A stretch of 64,000 nt of DNA from Oribacterium asaccharolyticum ACB7. Its GTDB lineage: Bacteria; Bacillota; Clostridia; Lachnospirales; Lachnospiraceae. The notes under the pieces are model-generated. The model saw only the letters and a program-made list of their open reading frames with translations, had not been told where the DNA came from and ran no database searches. The stretch covers positions 24,313 to 88,312 of the forward strand of contig NZ_JH414507.1 in assembly GCF_000238075.1 (NCBI RefSeq). The letters are read 5' to 3'. The number at the start of each line of letters is the position of its first letter. Position 1 is the stretch's first letter. Shown piece after piece: positions 44,840-54,525 of the stretch. A program made the position numbers and the translations under genes.

Positions 44840-45718
44840 TTATTCTCTACCCTTTCCCTCCAGTAAATCATAGAGGCGTTCCAAGTCTTCTCTGGAATAA
44901 TACTCTATTTCCACTTTACCCTTACTCTCATTTTTAGGAACAATCTTTACCTTGGTGCCAAGATTCTCTCCCATCCTGCTTTCCAAATCCTTGTAAATAC
45001 TTGTAAATTGTTTACTTAACGCTTTTCTTCCGTCTTTCTTTTTCTGCGTTTCCTGATTTTGACCGTGCTTTTCCACTTCCCGAACGGAGAGATTCTTCTC
45101 CACACATTCTTTTGCAAGCTCCAAACGCTTCTTTCCTTCCGGTATGGCAAGAAGGGCTCTTCCGTGTCCTTCCTTGAGTTTCCCCTCACGGATATAGTTT
45201 AGGATTTCTTCTTCCAGCTTCAAAAGACGAAGGCTGTTTGTAATGGTTGTTCTCTTCTTGGACAGTCTCTCCGCAAGCTCTTCCTGGCTTAAATCGTATT
45301 CTGTTATCAGGCTCTGATACGCCAGCGCCTCTTCCACAGCATTTAAGTCCTCTCTTTGAATATTTTCAATGATGGCAACTTCCTTGCTGCGTTTTTCATC
45401 ATAATCCCGAATAAGAACGGGAACTTCCGTAAGTCCCGCAAGCTTTGCAGCGCGAAATCGTCTTTCTCCGGCAATAATCTCATAAAGCGGTCCCTGCTTT
45501 TTTACAAGAAGAGGTTGAATTACCCCAAACTGCTTAATACTCTCGGAAAGCTCCTTCAACTCCTCATCGGAGAAGCGCTTTCTGGGCTGAGAAGGGTTCG
45601 CCTGGATAAGAGAAAGCTTTAGAAGCTTTGCCTCTTCTCCGGCCTCTTTTTTTTCTATTTTATTGGGATTTGCAGCGAAAAGGCTGTCTACACCTCTCCC
45701 TAATCCATGCTTTGCCAT
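44840..45718 (-). CDS. parB: Chromosome-partitioning protein ParB (Spo0J)
   Basis: 292 residues. The ParB N-terminal domain shows P-S-Q-P-R-K-R-F, then the CTP-binding box G-E-R-R-F-R-A-A. The helix-turn-helix (L-S-Q-E-E-L-A-E-R-L-S-K-K-R-T-T-I-T-N-S-L-R) binds parS, and a C-terminal dimerisation region follows. It loads as a clamp at parS sites and recruits condensin. Two perfect parS sites lie nearby (46543 and 47151). AAGGAG precedes the ATG. It follows parA by 42 bases. Confidence 0.97.
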   Translation of the reverse strand: MAKHGLGRGVDSLFAANPNKIEKKEAGEEAKLLKLSLIQANPSQPRKRFSDEELKELSESIKQFGVIQPLLVKKQGPLYEIIAGERRFRAAKLAGLTEVPVLIRDYDEKRSKEVAIIENIQREDLNAVEEALAYQSLITEYDLSQEELAERLSKKRTTITNSLRLLKLEEEILNYIREGKLKEGHGRALLAIPEGKKRLELAKECVEKNLSVREVEKHGQNQETQKKKDGRKALSKQFTSIYKDLESRMGENLGTKVKIVPKNESKGKVEIEYYSREDLERLYDLLEGKGRE

Positions 45719-45760
45719 AGCTTCTCCTTTATTTTTCTTTATCCTGTTTTTGTGCTTTCC

Positions 45761-46519
45761 TTATACTTCCTTTTCCAGAATTTCCCCTGCAAGCTTACGG
45801 TATGCATCCGCTCCTGTGGAACTGCCGTCATAGAGATTGATTGGCAGGCCATGGCTCGGCGCTTCGGCGAGTCGTACATTTCTAGGAATAATGGTGTCAA
45901 AGATTTTTACGTTAAAATGCTCCTTTACCGCACGAACCACATCCTGTGAAAGCAGGTTTCGGCTATCGTACATGGTAAAAAGAATTCCTTCTATGCTTAA
46001 AGATTCATTGAGAGCTTCCCGCACTGTTTGAATCGTCTCCAGCATCTGACTTAATCCTTCCAAAGCATAATATTCACACTGAATCGGGATCAGAACCGAA
46101 TCCGATGCAGTAAGTGCATTAATCGTTAAAGTTCCCAGGCTCGGAGGGCAGTCAATAAAAATATAGTCATAGTTCTTTGCCATTTTATCCAAAATATCTT
46201 TTAAAAGATAATTTTTGTTTTCCTCATTGGCAAGCTCCGCATCCATGGCGGCCAGATTTCGATTTCCCGGCAGAAAATCCACATTTTCCACGATTTCCGT
46301 ATGTAAAATATCCTCTACGGGAAGTTCTCCGCTTAGTACTTCATAAATGCTTTTCTCCGCGTCTCTCACGCCCAATCCGCTTCCCGCATTGCCCTGAGGA
46401 TCAAAATCGAGAAGCAGGACCTTCTGCTTGGCTTCTCCCAGGGAAGCCGCTAAATTTAATGCGGTAGTCGTTTTTCCAACTCCGCCTTTTTGATTTGCAA
46501 TGGTAATAATTCTTGCCAC
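45761..46519 (-). CDS. parA: Chromosome-partitioning ATPase ParA (Soj)
   Basis: 252 residues. The deviant Walker A K-G-G-V-G-K-T-T is near residue 9, with V-L-L-L-D-F-D-P-Q-G-N-A-G-S-G and I-D-C-P-P-S-L-G completing the ParA/MinD-type ATPase. It drives origin segregation with ParB. The start is GTG at 46519, 7 bases after GGAAGGGGAAGG; a TTG at 46540 extends the frame but would put the ribosome site inside the gene. A parS site lies 24 bases upstream of the start. Confidence 0.97.
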   Translation of the reverse strand: MARIITIANQKGGVGKTTTALNLAASLGEAKQKVLLLDFDPQGNAGSGLGVRDAEKSIYEVLSGELPVEDILHTEIVENVDFLPGNRNLAAMDAELANEENKNYLLKDILDKMAKNYDYIFIDCPPSLGTLTINALTASDSVLIPIQCEYYALEGLSQMLETIQTVREALNESLSIEGILFTMYDSRNLLSQDVVRAVKEHFNVKIFDTIIPRNVRLAEAPSHGLPINLYDGSSTGADAYRKLAGEILEKEV

Positions 46520-46542
46520 TTTCGAACCTTCCCCTTCCAAAA

Positions 46543-46558
46543 TGTTTCACGTGAAACA
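46543..46558. promoter_or_regulatory. parS centromere site 1
   Basis: TGTTTCACGTGAAACA, a perfect 16-base palindrome identical to the ParB/Spo0J consensus, in the gap between rsmG and parA. Confidence 0.98.
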
Positions 46559-46622
46559 TTTATACTATATCCGTAACAGGCATGCAAGTCTCGAAAAATA
46601 TCCTTTCAACTTTCTTGAAAAT

Positions 46623-47372
46623 TTAACCCAAAGGTTCCTTGCTTGGCACGCCGGCCTTCCTCGGATATTTTTTTGCCGTATTTTCTATTTTTTGAACAAG
46701 GAGCAGAGAACGACCGATATCCGTTTCCGGAAGGGTATATTCCAGAACTTCTTCCAGCTTTCCTCCCAGAAGATGAATAGCCTTCTTTCCCTTCTCCAGC
46801 TCCTCCGAAATGTCCTTGGACTTCATGGCCAAAAAGTAGCCGCCTTTCTTTACAAAAGGAAGGTCGTACTCACTTAAGGTGGAGAGGTTTGCTACTGCAC
46901 GGGAAAAGACCAGATCATACTGTTCTCGAAGTTCCGGTTTTTTCCCCAGATCCTCCGCTCTCCCGTGGTGGAAATCCACTCCTTTCAGTCCCAGTTCCCG
47001 CACAACTTCCTCCAAAAAGTGAATTCTCTTTTGCAGTGAATCACTCAAGGAAATGGAAATGCTCGGAAAGGCTATTTTTATGGCAAGACCGGGAAATCCT
47101 GCTCCTGTCCCCACGTCCATGCAATGCCTTCCCTCAATCCATTTTGAAAATGTTTCACGTGAAACATTCAGCTTTACCATTGCGAGGGAATCGATAAAAT
47201 GCTTTACAATCACATCTTCTTCCTCCGTAATGGCTGTAAGATTCATTACCTTATTTTTTTCTACCAGCAAAGTATAGTAGCAGTAAAATTGCTGTAGCTG
47301 TTCTTCCTGTAAATCCACACCAAGCTGCTTCGATAAAGCAGAAAGGCGACGAGAAAACTCATCCCTTGCCAT
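46623..47372 (-). CDS. rsmG: 16S rRNA m7G527 methyltransferase
   Basis: 249 residues. The SAM-binding motif C-M-D-V-G-T-G-A-G-F-P-G-L-A-I-K-I and L-V-F-S-R-A-V-A-N-L are characteristic of RsmG/GidB. It methylates G527 of 16S rRNA, and loss gives low-level streptomycin resistance in other species. A parS site is embedded in its coding sequence at N-V-S-R-E-T-F, so part of the protein is constrained by the centromere function. GGGGAG precedes the ATG. It lies between mnmG and parA in the common order. Confidence 0.96.
   Translation of the reverse strand: MARDEFSRRLSALSKQLGVDLQEEQLQQFYCYYTLLVEKNKVMNLTAITEEEDVIVKHFIDSLAMVKLNVSRETFSKWIEGRHCMDVGTGAGFPGLAIKIAFPSISISLSDSLQKRIHFLEEVVRELGLKGVDFHHGRAEDLGKKPELREQYDLVFSRAVANLSTLSEYDLPFVKKGGYFLAMKSKDISEELEKGKKAIHLLGGKLEEVLEYTLPETDIGRSLLLVQKIENTAKKYPRKAGVPSKEPLG
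47151..47166. promoter_or_regulatory. parS centromere site 2, inside rsmG
   Basis: A second perfect TGTTTCACGTGAAACA, 608 bases from the first. It lies within the rsmG reading frame and encodes V-S-R-E-T. Confidence 0.98.
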
Positions 47373-47483
47373 AGAATACTCCCCAACTTCTTATCTTCTA
47401 GAATTCTTTCCCAATGTATCGTGATTGTTTCATATCCATAGTTCTTATGTATTTTATAGCTTCTTATAAGTTCTTATGATTTT

Positions 47484-49373
47484 TTAAGACTCTTTTTTAT
47501 ACCTTTCCAGATAGACCAAAAGTACGGAAATATCCGCAGGACTCACGCCGCTGATTCGGGATGCCATGCCGATGTTTTCGGGGCGAATCTTATCCAGCTT
47601 CTGTCTTGCCTCAAGGCGCAGGTTTTGCATATTCTGATAGTCCATTTCCTTCGGAAGCTTCTTTTTCTCCAGCTTCTTAAAGGCCTCCACCTGCTGAATC
47701 TGTCTCTTGATATAGCCCTCGTACTTGATTTCAATCTCCACTTCCTCACAAATAAAGGGAGAGAGTGTCGGACGCTCCGGGTCGAGCTCCGCCAAATTCT
47801 CATAACTGCACTCCGGCCTTTTGCAAAGTTCCAGAAGAGAAACACCGGATTGAATGGGTGAAGAGTTGAGAGCCGTTAATACAGCATTGTTTTTTTCGTT
47901 GGCCCCGACATAGGTATTTCCCATCCTTTCCACTTCTTTCTGAATGCTCTCTCTTTTTTCCCGGGTTTTTCGAATCTCCTCTTCGGAAATGAGTCCCAGA
48001 CGGTAACCTTTTTCCCGAAGGCGAAGATCCGCATTATCCTGCCTGAGCAGGAGACGATATTCCGCACGACTCGTCATCATACGATACGGTTCTTTATTTT
48101 CCTTGGTGACCAGATCATCGATTAAAACGCCGATATAGGCTTCTGAGCGGTCCAGCACAAAGGCTTCTTCTCCTCTTAGTCGTTTCACGGCATTCACTCC
48201 GGCCATAAAGCCCTGTACGGCAGCTTCCTCATAGCCGGAGGATCCGTTCATTTGTCCTGCAAAGAAAAGGCCGGCGATTCGCTTTGTCTCCAGATTGTTC
48301 TTTAATTCCAGAGAATTTAAACAATCGTACTCTATGGCATAGGCATGGCGAACCATTTCCGCCTTTTGGAAACCGGGCATGGTATGAAGAAGGGCAATCT
48401 GCACATCCTCCGGAAGAGAAGAGGAAAGTCCGGAAAGGTACATTTCATTCGTATATCTTCCCTCCGGCTCCACAAAAATCTGGTGACGATCCTTTTCCGG
48501 AAACTTCATCACCTTGTCTTCTATGGACGGACAGTACCTCGGCCCTGTTCCCTCAATGCTTCCGTTATACATCGGTGCACGATGAATATTTTCCCGAATA
48601 AGACTATGTCCTTCCTCGTTCGTATACGTTAAGAAGCAGTCGTCCTGCTCAATCTGTACCGACGCGGGATCCGTTGAGAAAGAAAAGGGCACTACAGGAA
48701 CATCCCCCTTTTGCACTTCCATCTGAGAAAAGTCGAGACTTCTTTTATCCACTCGGGCCGGCGTTCCGGTTTTAAAGCGAAGGAGAGGAAAGCCCAGCTC
48801 CCGAAGACTGTCGCTCAGCTTTTCCGCCCGTCTTAAACCGTTCGGGCCGGTTTTCTCCGAAACTTCACCGTAGATACATCTTGCATTTAAATAGACACCC
48901 GTGCAGATAATAACCGCTTTAGCCAAATACTTGGCTCCGGTGCTGCTTTCTACCCCTCTTACTTCTTTCTTCTCCTCATCCGTCAGAATGGATACGACTT
49001 CTCCCTGCCGAATATGGACACGCTCCTGATTTTCCAAAACCTGACGCATATTATGTGAATAAAGTTGCTTATCCGCCTGCGCTCTTAGGGAATGCACCGC
49101 AGGTCCCTTCGACTTATTCAACATTCTGGACTGAATAAAGGAACGGTCGCAGACCTTTCCCATCTCCCCGCCGAGAGCATCCAATTCTCGCACAAGATGC
49201 CCCTTCGAGCTTCCACCGATATTCGGATTGCAGGCCATCATGGAAATGGCATCGGGACTCAGGGTAAAAATCAGCGTTTCCATCCCCATTCTGGCGGAAG
49301 CAAGTGCCGCTTCCACTCCGGCATGTCCTGCGCCCACCACAATCACATCATATTTTTCTTCGATTAAAGACAT
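47484..49373 (-). CDS. mnmG: tRNA U34 carboxymethylaminomethyl synthesis protein MnmG
   Basis: 629 residues. The FAD-binding loop [19 protein letters not shown] is near residue 12, the C-terminal half has the conserved tRNA-binding helices, and the length is typical. With MnmE it installs the cmnm5 group on wobble uridines. AAAGGAACAG precedes the ATG. It lies 128 bases after mnmE; the gap holds a dispersed repeat copy. Confidence 0.97.
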   Translation of the reverse strand: MSLIEEKYDVIVVGAGHAGVEAALASARMGMETLIFTLSPDAISMMACNPNIGGSSKGHLVRELDALGGEMGKVCDRSFIQSRMLNKSKGPAVHSLRAQADKQLYSHNMRQVLENQERVHIRQGEVVSILTDEEKKEVRGVESSTGAKYLAKAVIICTGVYLNARCIYGEVSEKTGPNGLRRAEKLSDSLRELGFPLLRFKTGTPARVDKRSLDFSQMEVQKGDVPVVPFSFSTDPASVQIEQDDCFLTYTNEEGHSLIRENIHRAPMYNGSIEGTGPRYCPSIEDKVMKFPEKDRHQIFVEPEGRYTNEMYLSGLSSSLPEDVQIALLHTMPGFQKAEMVRHAYAIEYDCLNSLELKNNLETKRIAGLFFAGQMNGSSGYEEAAVQGFMAGVNAVKRLRGEEAFVLDRSEAYIGVLIDDLVTKENKEPYRMMTSRAEYRLLLRQDNADLRLREKGYRLGLISEEEIRKTREKRESIQKEVERMGNTYVGANEKNNAVLTALNSSPIQSGVSLLELCKRPECSYENLAELDPERPTLSPFICEEVEIEIKYEGYIKRQIQQVEAFKKLEKKKLPKEMDYQNMQNLRLEARQKLDKIRPENIGMASRISGVSPADISVLLVYLERYKKES

Positions 49374-49438
49374 TCTGTTCCTTTCAAATATCTAAGCAAA
49401 GATTTTTAGAGGAAGTTTACTGATTCTAAAAATCTTAA

Positions 49439-49476
49439 TTCTTAACAAGTATCGTGCGCAAAGCGTATGGTATCTC
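49439..49476. repeat. Dispersed hairpin repeat, copy B
   Basis: TTCTTAACAAGTATCG, 14 bases, then GGTATCTC, with the same spacing as copy A at 7299. Its left block TTCTTAACAAGT also opens copy D at 51006. It lies in the mnmE-mnmG gap. Confidence 0.55.
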
Positions 49477-49501
49477 ATTTTGCAAAAAACGCATTCGCAA
49501 G

Positions 49502-50869
49502 TTATTTTCCCATACAAAACTTTGCAAAAATCTCGTTCACGAGGTCCTCGGAAACTTCTTCTCCCAAAATTCTGCCCAGTGCAATATAGGCACCCATCAA
49601 ATCAATGCTTAAGAAGTCCTCGGAAAGGGATAAGCTAAGACCGTTTTTCACTTCAAGGAGTGCCCTCTTCGCTTCTTCCAGATCCACTCTCTGTCTTTCA
49701 CTATGAACAAACAGCTCTGAAGAAAAGGAGAGCGAACCAGAGAAGAAGAGTTCCCGGATTTTTTCTCCAAGCTCCTTTATTCCCGTCCACTGCTTAGCGG
49801 AAATCTCGATGACGGGAAGGCCTGTTTTTTCTTCCAGCTCTTTTTTCGTTAAGATGGTTTTTTGATCTGTCTTATTCAGTAAAACAATAGTCTTTTTTCC
49901 TTGTACAAGAGAAAGGATTTCCTCATCTTCTTTTTCAAATTCCTTTAAGGCATCCACCACAAAAAGAATTAAGTCTGCGTGTTCTATAGATTTCTTCGCC
50001 TTTTCAACTCCAATTCCCTCCACGATATCTTCCGTATTTCGAATGCCTGCGGTATCCATAAGGTGAAGGGAAAGACCGTCCAGACGAATATTTTCTTCTA
50101 CCGTGTCTCTCGTTGTACCCGGTATATCTGTAACAATCGCTTTTTCCGCACCGACCAGAGCGTTTAAGAGAGAGGATTTTCCGGCATTGGGCTTTCCGAC
50201 AATTGCGGTATGAATGCCTTCCGTAAGCATTCTTCCTTCCTCACGAAAGCGGAGGAGTTTCTCTATTTCTTGCAATATATACTCCGTGTGCTGAGCACAT
50301 TTTTCTGAAAAGCCGTCCAGGGAAATGTGTTCCGGGTCATCGAGTGCCGCTTCAATAAAGGCCGTATCCTCTAAGATAAGACTCCTGCATTCCTTGATTT
50401 TTTCTCCCAGAGCACCCTGTACCAGAGCTAAGGAACTTTGAATGCCCGCCTCGGTTTTCGACGCAATCAGGTCTGCCACTGCCTCCGCCTGCGATAAATC
50501 AATTCTTCCGTTTAAAAAGGCTCTCTTTGTAAATTCTCCCGGCTCTGCGGCTCTTGCCCCATGTTTCAGTGTTAAGGTAAAAATCTTTTGCATGAGAAGC
50601 ACGCCCCCATGGCAATTGATTTCCACCACATCTTCCCCCGTATAGGACTTGGGTGCTAAAAATGTAGATACCAAAACCTCATCCACTGCTTCCTCTTCAT
50701 CATAAACAAAGCCATAGCGAATGCGATGACTTTCTCGAATATCCAAAGGCTTTCCACTCTTGGTTCTCAATATTTTTTCTGCAATGGATAGGGCATCCTC
50801 TCCGCTTAAACGGATGATGCCGATTCCGCTTTCCACTAGCGCGGTAGCTAAGGCACTGATTGTATCCAC
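49502..50869 (-). CDS. mnmE: tRNA modification GTPase MnmE
   Basis: 455 residues. The folate-binding N-domain starts G-I-G-I-I-R-L-S-G-E. The GTPase domain shows G1 G-K-P-N-A-G-K-S-S (about 224-232), G3 D-T-A-G-I-R and G4 N-K-T-D. The C-terminus F-C-M-G-K carries the invariant Cys. It partners MnmG in U34 modification. The start is GTG at 50869, six bases after a full AGGAGGTG; longer ATG readings (to 50920) would bury that site, and other MnmE proteins begin at this point. Confidence 0.97.
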   Translation of the reverse strand: MDTISALATALVESGIGIIRLSGEDALSIAEKILRTKSGKPLDIRESHRIRYGFVYDEEEAVDEVLVSTFLAPKSYTGEDVVEINCHGGVLLMQKIFTLTLKHGARAAEPGEFTKRAFLNGRIDLSQAEAVADLIASKTEAGIQSSLALVQGALGEKIKECRSLILEDTAFIEAALDDPEHISLDGFSEKCAQHTEYILQEIEKLLRFREEGRMLTEGIHTAIVGKPNAGKSSLLNALVGAEKAIVTDIPGTTRDTVEENIRLDGLSLHLMDTAGIRNTEDIVEGIGVEKAKKSIEHADLILFVVDALKEFEKEDEEILSLVQGKKTIVLLNKTDQKTILTKKELEEKTGLPVIEISAKQWTGIKELGEKIRELFFSGSLSFSSELFVHSERQRVDLEEAKRALLEVKNGLSLSLSEDFLSIDLMGAYIALGRILGEEVSEDLVNEIFAKFCMGK

Positions 50870-50940
50870 AGATTCACCTCCTAAGCTTTTTATTTTACTC
50901 ATATTCTTTCCGCTTTGCAATCTGCATAAAAAGAGAATCT

Positions 50941-51004
50941 AAAAACCCCTTTTTAAAAGAATAATTCTGCGATACACAGCTTATCCTTTCAAAAAGGGGT
51001 TTTT
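50941..51004. terminator. Hairpin between jag and mnmE
   Basis: AAAAACCCCTTTTT (50941-50954) pairs with 50991-51004. The T-rich arms can act in either direction. It separates the jag-yidC group from mnmE. Confidence 0.75.
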
Positions 51005-51005
51005 A

Positions 51006-51046
51006 TTCTTAACAAGTGGCTAAGGCGAAGCCTGAGACCTCTTGTT
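51006..51046. repeat. Dispersed hairpin repeat, copy D
   Basis: AACAAG (51011-51016) pairs with CTTGTT (51041-51046), enclosing GGCTAAGGCGAAGCCTGAGA. It is the reverse complement of the 28153 copy, with a compensated stem change, and sits directly next to the jag-mnmE terminator. Confidence 0.75.
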
Positions 51047-51118
51047 CTGTTGAAAAATCCGGATTTCTTTATTTTTCGATTCTTTTAAACTACTAAAGCA
51101 AACGAGATAACACAAATT

Positions 51119-52153
51119 TTACTTTTCAGCTCGATTCTCTTTCGGATATTTATTTTTAAATCTTCTATCCTGACGGAATTTTCCGCCATTCTTAAAGAAA
51201 ATCACAACATGACGGAAAGGATCATCTCCCTCGGATCTTGTAGATACCTGAGAATCATTTTGTAAAGAAGCATGAATGATTCTTCTCTCATACGGATTCA
51301 TCGGTTCAAGGTTCACGGACTTCTTCGTCTTCTTTACCTTGTAAGCAATATTCTTAGCAAGACTTCTAAGTGTCTGCTCTCTTCTCTTCCTGTAGTCCTC
51401 GGTATCCAACTTAACACGAAGATAATCTTCCTTATGATCCTTATTTAAGACCAAGGAGCAAAGATACTGTAAAGAATCCAGAGTCTGTCCCCTTTTCCCA
51501 ATAAGAATTCCCATATCCGGTCCAACAATATTGATATACAGTTCATTGTTTTCTGCGTGGAAATCCATTTCCAATTCAACCTGCATATCCATCCCTGTTA
51601 AAATGGAATTTAAGAACTGCTTCGCCTTTTCCTTGTTTTCTGCGATTTCCTCCGCTGTCAAAGCATGAAATTCTTTCTTTTCTACTGCTTCTTCGGTAGA
51701 CTTTGTATCGGAGAAAGCTTTATTTTCTCTTCTTTCCCTCTTTTCCTCTCTCGGAGCGGGAATCGGATCATAACCGCCACGACTGAATCCTTTATAAGCT
51801 TCCGTTGTCTTCTTGGTAGCTTTCTTATCTTTGGGAAGAACTTCCTTCTCTTCTTTTTTATTTTCGGCGTTTACTTGGTTTCCGGTTTTTTCTTCCGCCT
51901 TTTCTTCCTTTTTCAGCTCTACCTGCTTTTTTTCTACAAAAGAGGCTGCTTCTTTCTTTTCTTCCAAAGCAATTTCTGCTTCTTCTTTTACAAAGGCCTC
52001 AATAATCCACGGCTTTGCACCGATTCCCAGAATTCCTTTGCTTCCCTGCACAAGCACAGTATAGGAAATTCGATCGGATGTGGTCTGTAACTGGATAGTT
52101 GCCTTGGTAATGGCTTCTTCCATAGTCTTTGCGGATACTCTGATTTTATCCAT
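51119..52153 (-). CDS. jag: Jag/KhpB RNA-binding protein
   Basis: 344 residues. The Jag N-domain (residues 1-50, S-A-K-T-M-E-E-A-I-T-K-A and G-I-L-G-I-G-A-K-P) is joined by a very long Lys/Glu-rich linker (about 55-170) to a KH-type domain (G-P-D-M-G-I-L-I-G-K-R-G-Q-T-L-D-S-L-Q-Y) and a C-terminal R3H domain (M-N-P-Y-E-R-R-I-I-H). It binds RNA and affects cell division and elongation with KhpA in other Firmicutes. The linker is longer than in many homologues. GGGGG precedes the ATG. It follows yidC by 18 bases. Confidence 0.95.
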   Translation of the reverse strand: MDKIRVSAKTMEEAITKATIQLQTTSDRISYTVLVQGSKGILGIGAKPWIIEAFVKEEAEIALEEKKEAASFVEKKQVELKKEEKAEEKTGNQVNAENKKEEKEVLPKDKKATKKTTEAYKGFSRGGYDPIPAPREEKRERRENKAFSDTKSTEEAVEKKEFHALTAEEIAENKEKAKQFLNSILTGMDMQVELEMDFHAENNELYINIVGPDMGILIGKRGQTLDSLQYLCSLVLNKDHKEDYLRVKLDTEDYRKRREQTLRSLAKNIAYKVKKTKKSVNLEPMNPYERRIIHASLQNDSQVSTRSEGDDPFRHVVIFFKNGGKFRQDRRFKNKYPKENRAEK

Positions 52154-52171
52154 AGCTTGTCCCCCTAAGCT

Positions 52172-53488
52172 TTATGACTTTTTCTCATGTTTTTCATTGT
52201 ACAGCTGTACCATATTCGCCTTGCTGGCCAAAGATCCTTCTTTCGCATTTTTATTGTAATATTCTGTAGAATCCTTCGTTTTCTGACTTTGTTTCGCAAT
52301 ACGATCCAAACGATTTTTTTCTTCGGAATCTTCTTTAGCCTGCATGGATTTTAAACGATTTTCTATTGCTTTTTCATCAATAGGAGGTAATCCTCTTTTA
52401 GCTCTCTTTTCATTAGCCTTTGCCATAGCTTCCTGTAAAAGCTGCTCATTTGTCTTCTTTCCGAAGTACCAGTTCAAAATGAGCTGCTGAAGTAACATAA
52501 ACAAGGAAGAAGCAATCCAGTACAAGCCGATACCGGAAGCAAAAGAAAAGCAAAACCATACGGACATCAGAGGCATCATGACATTCATGCTCTTCATCAT
52601 CTGTGCAGATTGGTCACCTTCTGCCGTCTGCGGCATGCTCTGCTTCTGCATAAGCACGGTGGAAGCCCACTGTGTAAGACCCGCTAAAATAGGAATTAAC
52701 CAATAAATATTTGGCTTAAATCCATAAGCAGAGGGTGCTGTTGCCAAGTTTAATCCCAAAAAGCTGTTGATTTCCGCAGATTTTGCGGCAGCTGTTTCGA
52801 TTACCGAACTTGCCTTGGGAAACACTTCCGGAAGCTTTGCCCACTGCGCAGGATTTAATTTATATAAAAAGTCAATTACAAAGTTATGTACTGCCGTGCT
52901 GTCATATTTTTGTGGGTCGTCCAAACCTAAGTTGTGTAAAGTCTTTAAAATTGATTTAAGCCCGTTATTTTCTCCGAATGTCACCAAGGCCTGTGCAGCA
53001 TCCGCTCCACCGATAGCGGAGGACACGGACTCGTATACCACCTTCACAGCCGGTACATAAGCCGGAATATTCATAATGATACGATAAAGAGCAAAGATGA
53101 TGGGCATCTGCAGAACCAAAGGAAGGCAACCTGCTGTCATAGAGGTGCCGTATTTTTCATAAATAGCCCGCATTTCCGCCTGCTGTGCCATCATAGATGC
53201 CTGGTCAGACATATTCTTATATTTTTCCTGAACCGCCTTGATCTCCGGTTGCATAATTTGCATCATCCTGGAGGATTTTTGTTGCTTTAAGGAAGTTGGA
53301 AATAATAGAATTCTTGTTACTAAGGTAAATAAAATAATTGCTAAACCGATGTTTGGAATGCCCACTTGCTCTAAAAAGCTGTAAATGACATTCATCACCA
53401 TACCGAGAAAACTAACGATAAAATTCCAGACCGGCCCAAAAACCGGAAAATTCCACGTATTTTTCGTTAACAAAATTAGATAATTCAA
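52172..53488 (-). CDS. yidC: Membrane insertase YidC/Oxa1
   Basis: 438 residues. TM regions include V-G-I-P-N-I-G-L-A-I-I-L-F-T-L-V-T-R and F-A-L-Y-R-I-I-M-N, and the positively charged groove Arg is expected in T-R-I-L-L-F-P. The tail is rich in Lys/Glu (about 370-438), as in ribosome-tethered homologues. No lipobox is present, unlike B. subtilis SpoIIIJ. The periplasmic-side insertion between TM2 and TM3 (about 150-245) is large for a Gram-positive YidC. The start is TTG at 53488 behind GGAGGGAG. Order rnpA-yidD-yidC-jag is canonical. Confidence 0.95.
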   Translation of the reverse strand: MNYLILLTKNTWNFPVFGPVWNFIVSFLGMVMNVIYSFLEQVGIPNIGLAIILFTLVTRILLFPTSLKQQKSSRMMQIMQPEIKAVQEKYKNMSDQASMMAQQAEMRAIYEKYGTSMTAGCLPLVLQMPIIFALYRIIMNIPAYVPAVKVVYESVSSAIGGADAAQALVTFGENNGLKSILKTLHNLGLDDPQKYDSTAVHNFVIDFLYKLNPAQWAKLPEVFPKASSVIETAAAKSAEINSFLGLNLATAPSAYGFKPNIYWLIPILAGLTQWASTVLMQKQSMPQTAEGDQSAQMMKSMNVMMPLMSVWFCFSFASGIGLYWIASSLFMLLQQLILNWYFGKKTNEQLLQEAMAKANEKRAKRGLPPIDEKAIENRLKSMQAKEDSEEKNRLDRIAKQSQKTKDSTEYYNKNAKEGSLASKANMVQLYNEKHEKKS

Positions 53489-53506
53489 ATTTTTCTCCCT
53501 CCATCT

Positions 53507-53719
53507 TTAGGGAACAGGATCATATCCGCCTTTAGCAAACGGATTACATCGAAGAACCCGCCATACCGCTAACCATAAACCTTTCACACAACCATGTTTT
53601 TGTATTGCCTCATAGGCGTATTGAGAGCAAGTAGGTGTGTATTTACAAGAGCCGTGTCCCTTTAAAGGAGATAAAAATTTTTGATAGAAACGAATCATTC
53701 CCAAAAAAATTTTCTTCAT
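53507..53719 (-). CDS. yidD: Membrane protein insertion efficiency factor YidD
   Basis: 70 residues. [10 protein letters not shown], then [11 protein letters not shown] and [14 protein letters not shown] are diagnostic. A small amphipathic protein that assists YidC. The start at 53719 (GGAGAG upstream) is preferred to 53746. Ends 18 bases before yidC. Confidence 0.95.
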   Translation of the reverse strand: MKKIFLGMIRFYQKFLSPLKGHGSCKYTPTCSQYAYEAIQKHGCVKGLWLAVWRVLRCNPFAKGGYDPVP

Positions 53720-53857
53720 AATTCTCTCCATTTCTAGGATAATCATAGTTTAAAACTGACTTTCTTCCTATTTATATAGTGTTTAAAAAATAAATAAACA
53801 AAAAGTCAAAATTTTAAAAACGGCTTTCCATACTAAAAGAGTAAAAGTTTTCTGCTT

Positions 53858-54199
53858 TTATTCTTCCCTGCCAATAATATGATGCCTGCTACATAATTCC
53901 AGATATGCTTTTTCAAAATCAAAGTAAGACTTGTCTTTCGCACTTTGTCTTACCACGAGGATGATGTCTTTACCCAACTCAATTTCTTTGTGTAATCGAA
54001 ATATTTCACGAAGCTTTCTCGCAATACCATGTCTTACGACGGAATTTCCCACTTTTTTTGAACATGAGACTCCCAAACGACTGTAATCTAAAGAATTCTC
54101 GGCTACATACATGACAAAGCATGTATTTGCAAAGGATCTTCCTCTTTTATATCCCCGTTGAAAATCTGCATTGGATTTTATAGATGGAAATCGCTTCAT
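53858..54199 (-). CDS. rnpA: Ribonuclease P protein component
   Basis: 113 residues. The RNR-type motif R-L-G-V-S-C-S-K-K-V-G-N-S-V-V-R-H-G-I-A-R-K-L-R-E is clear. It is the basic protein subunit of RNase P, maturing tRNA 5' ends, including the two tRNAs here. GGAGTTATTTT precedes the ATG. It follows rpmH by 67 bases in the same transcript. Confidence 0.97.
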   Translation of the reverse strand: MKRFPSIKSNADFQRGYKRGRSFANTCFVMYVAENSLDYSRLGVSCSKKVGNSVVRHGIARKLREIFRLHKEIELGKDIILVVRQSAKDKSYFDFEKAYLELCSRHHIIGREE

Positions 54200-54266
54200 A
54201 AAATAACTCCATGGTTGAAGAAAGACCGCTTATAAAGCGGCCTTAAAATCTTTATTCTACAATACT

Positions 54267-54410
54267 TTATGCAGATAATTTTGCTCTACCCTTAGCTCTT
54301 CTGGCAGACAAAACCTTTCTACCATTTGCCGTGGACATTCTTTTTCTAAATCCATGCACCTTGGCTCTTTGTCTGGTCTTCGGCTGGAAAGTCATTTTTC
54401 CCTTATGCAT
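54267..54410 (-). CDS. rpmH: 50S ribosomal protein L34
   Basis: 47 residues. [17 protein letters not shown] is the L34 signature and the end A-K-G-R-A-K-L-S-A is typical. A strong GGGGGTG six bases before 54410 supports a start five codons upstream of the usual M-T-F-Q, giving M-H-K-G-K as an extra N-terminus. Starting at the inner ATG would give 42 residues. First gene of the leftward rpmH-rnpA-yidD-yidC-jag transcript. Confidence 0.96.
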   Translation of the reverse strand: MHKGKMTFQPKTRQRAKVHGFRKRMSTANGRKVLSARRAKGRAKLSA

Positions 54411-54525
54411 ACGGACACCCCCTTTTTTTAGTGTATGGCTCAGGCCACCGATCGTTTCTCCGGGAATTATTCGTCCTTACGAAGGTCCCGAATAAACTCC
54501 TAATTTTGGGTAAACATCGCAAGTT

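Noticed and set aside
46520-46540. TTG start giving ParA seven extra residues
   Set aside because: The GGAAGGGGAAGG ribosome site lies inside this extension; GTG 46519 fits spacing and family.
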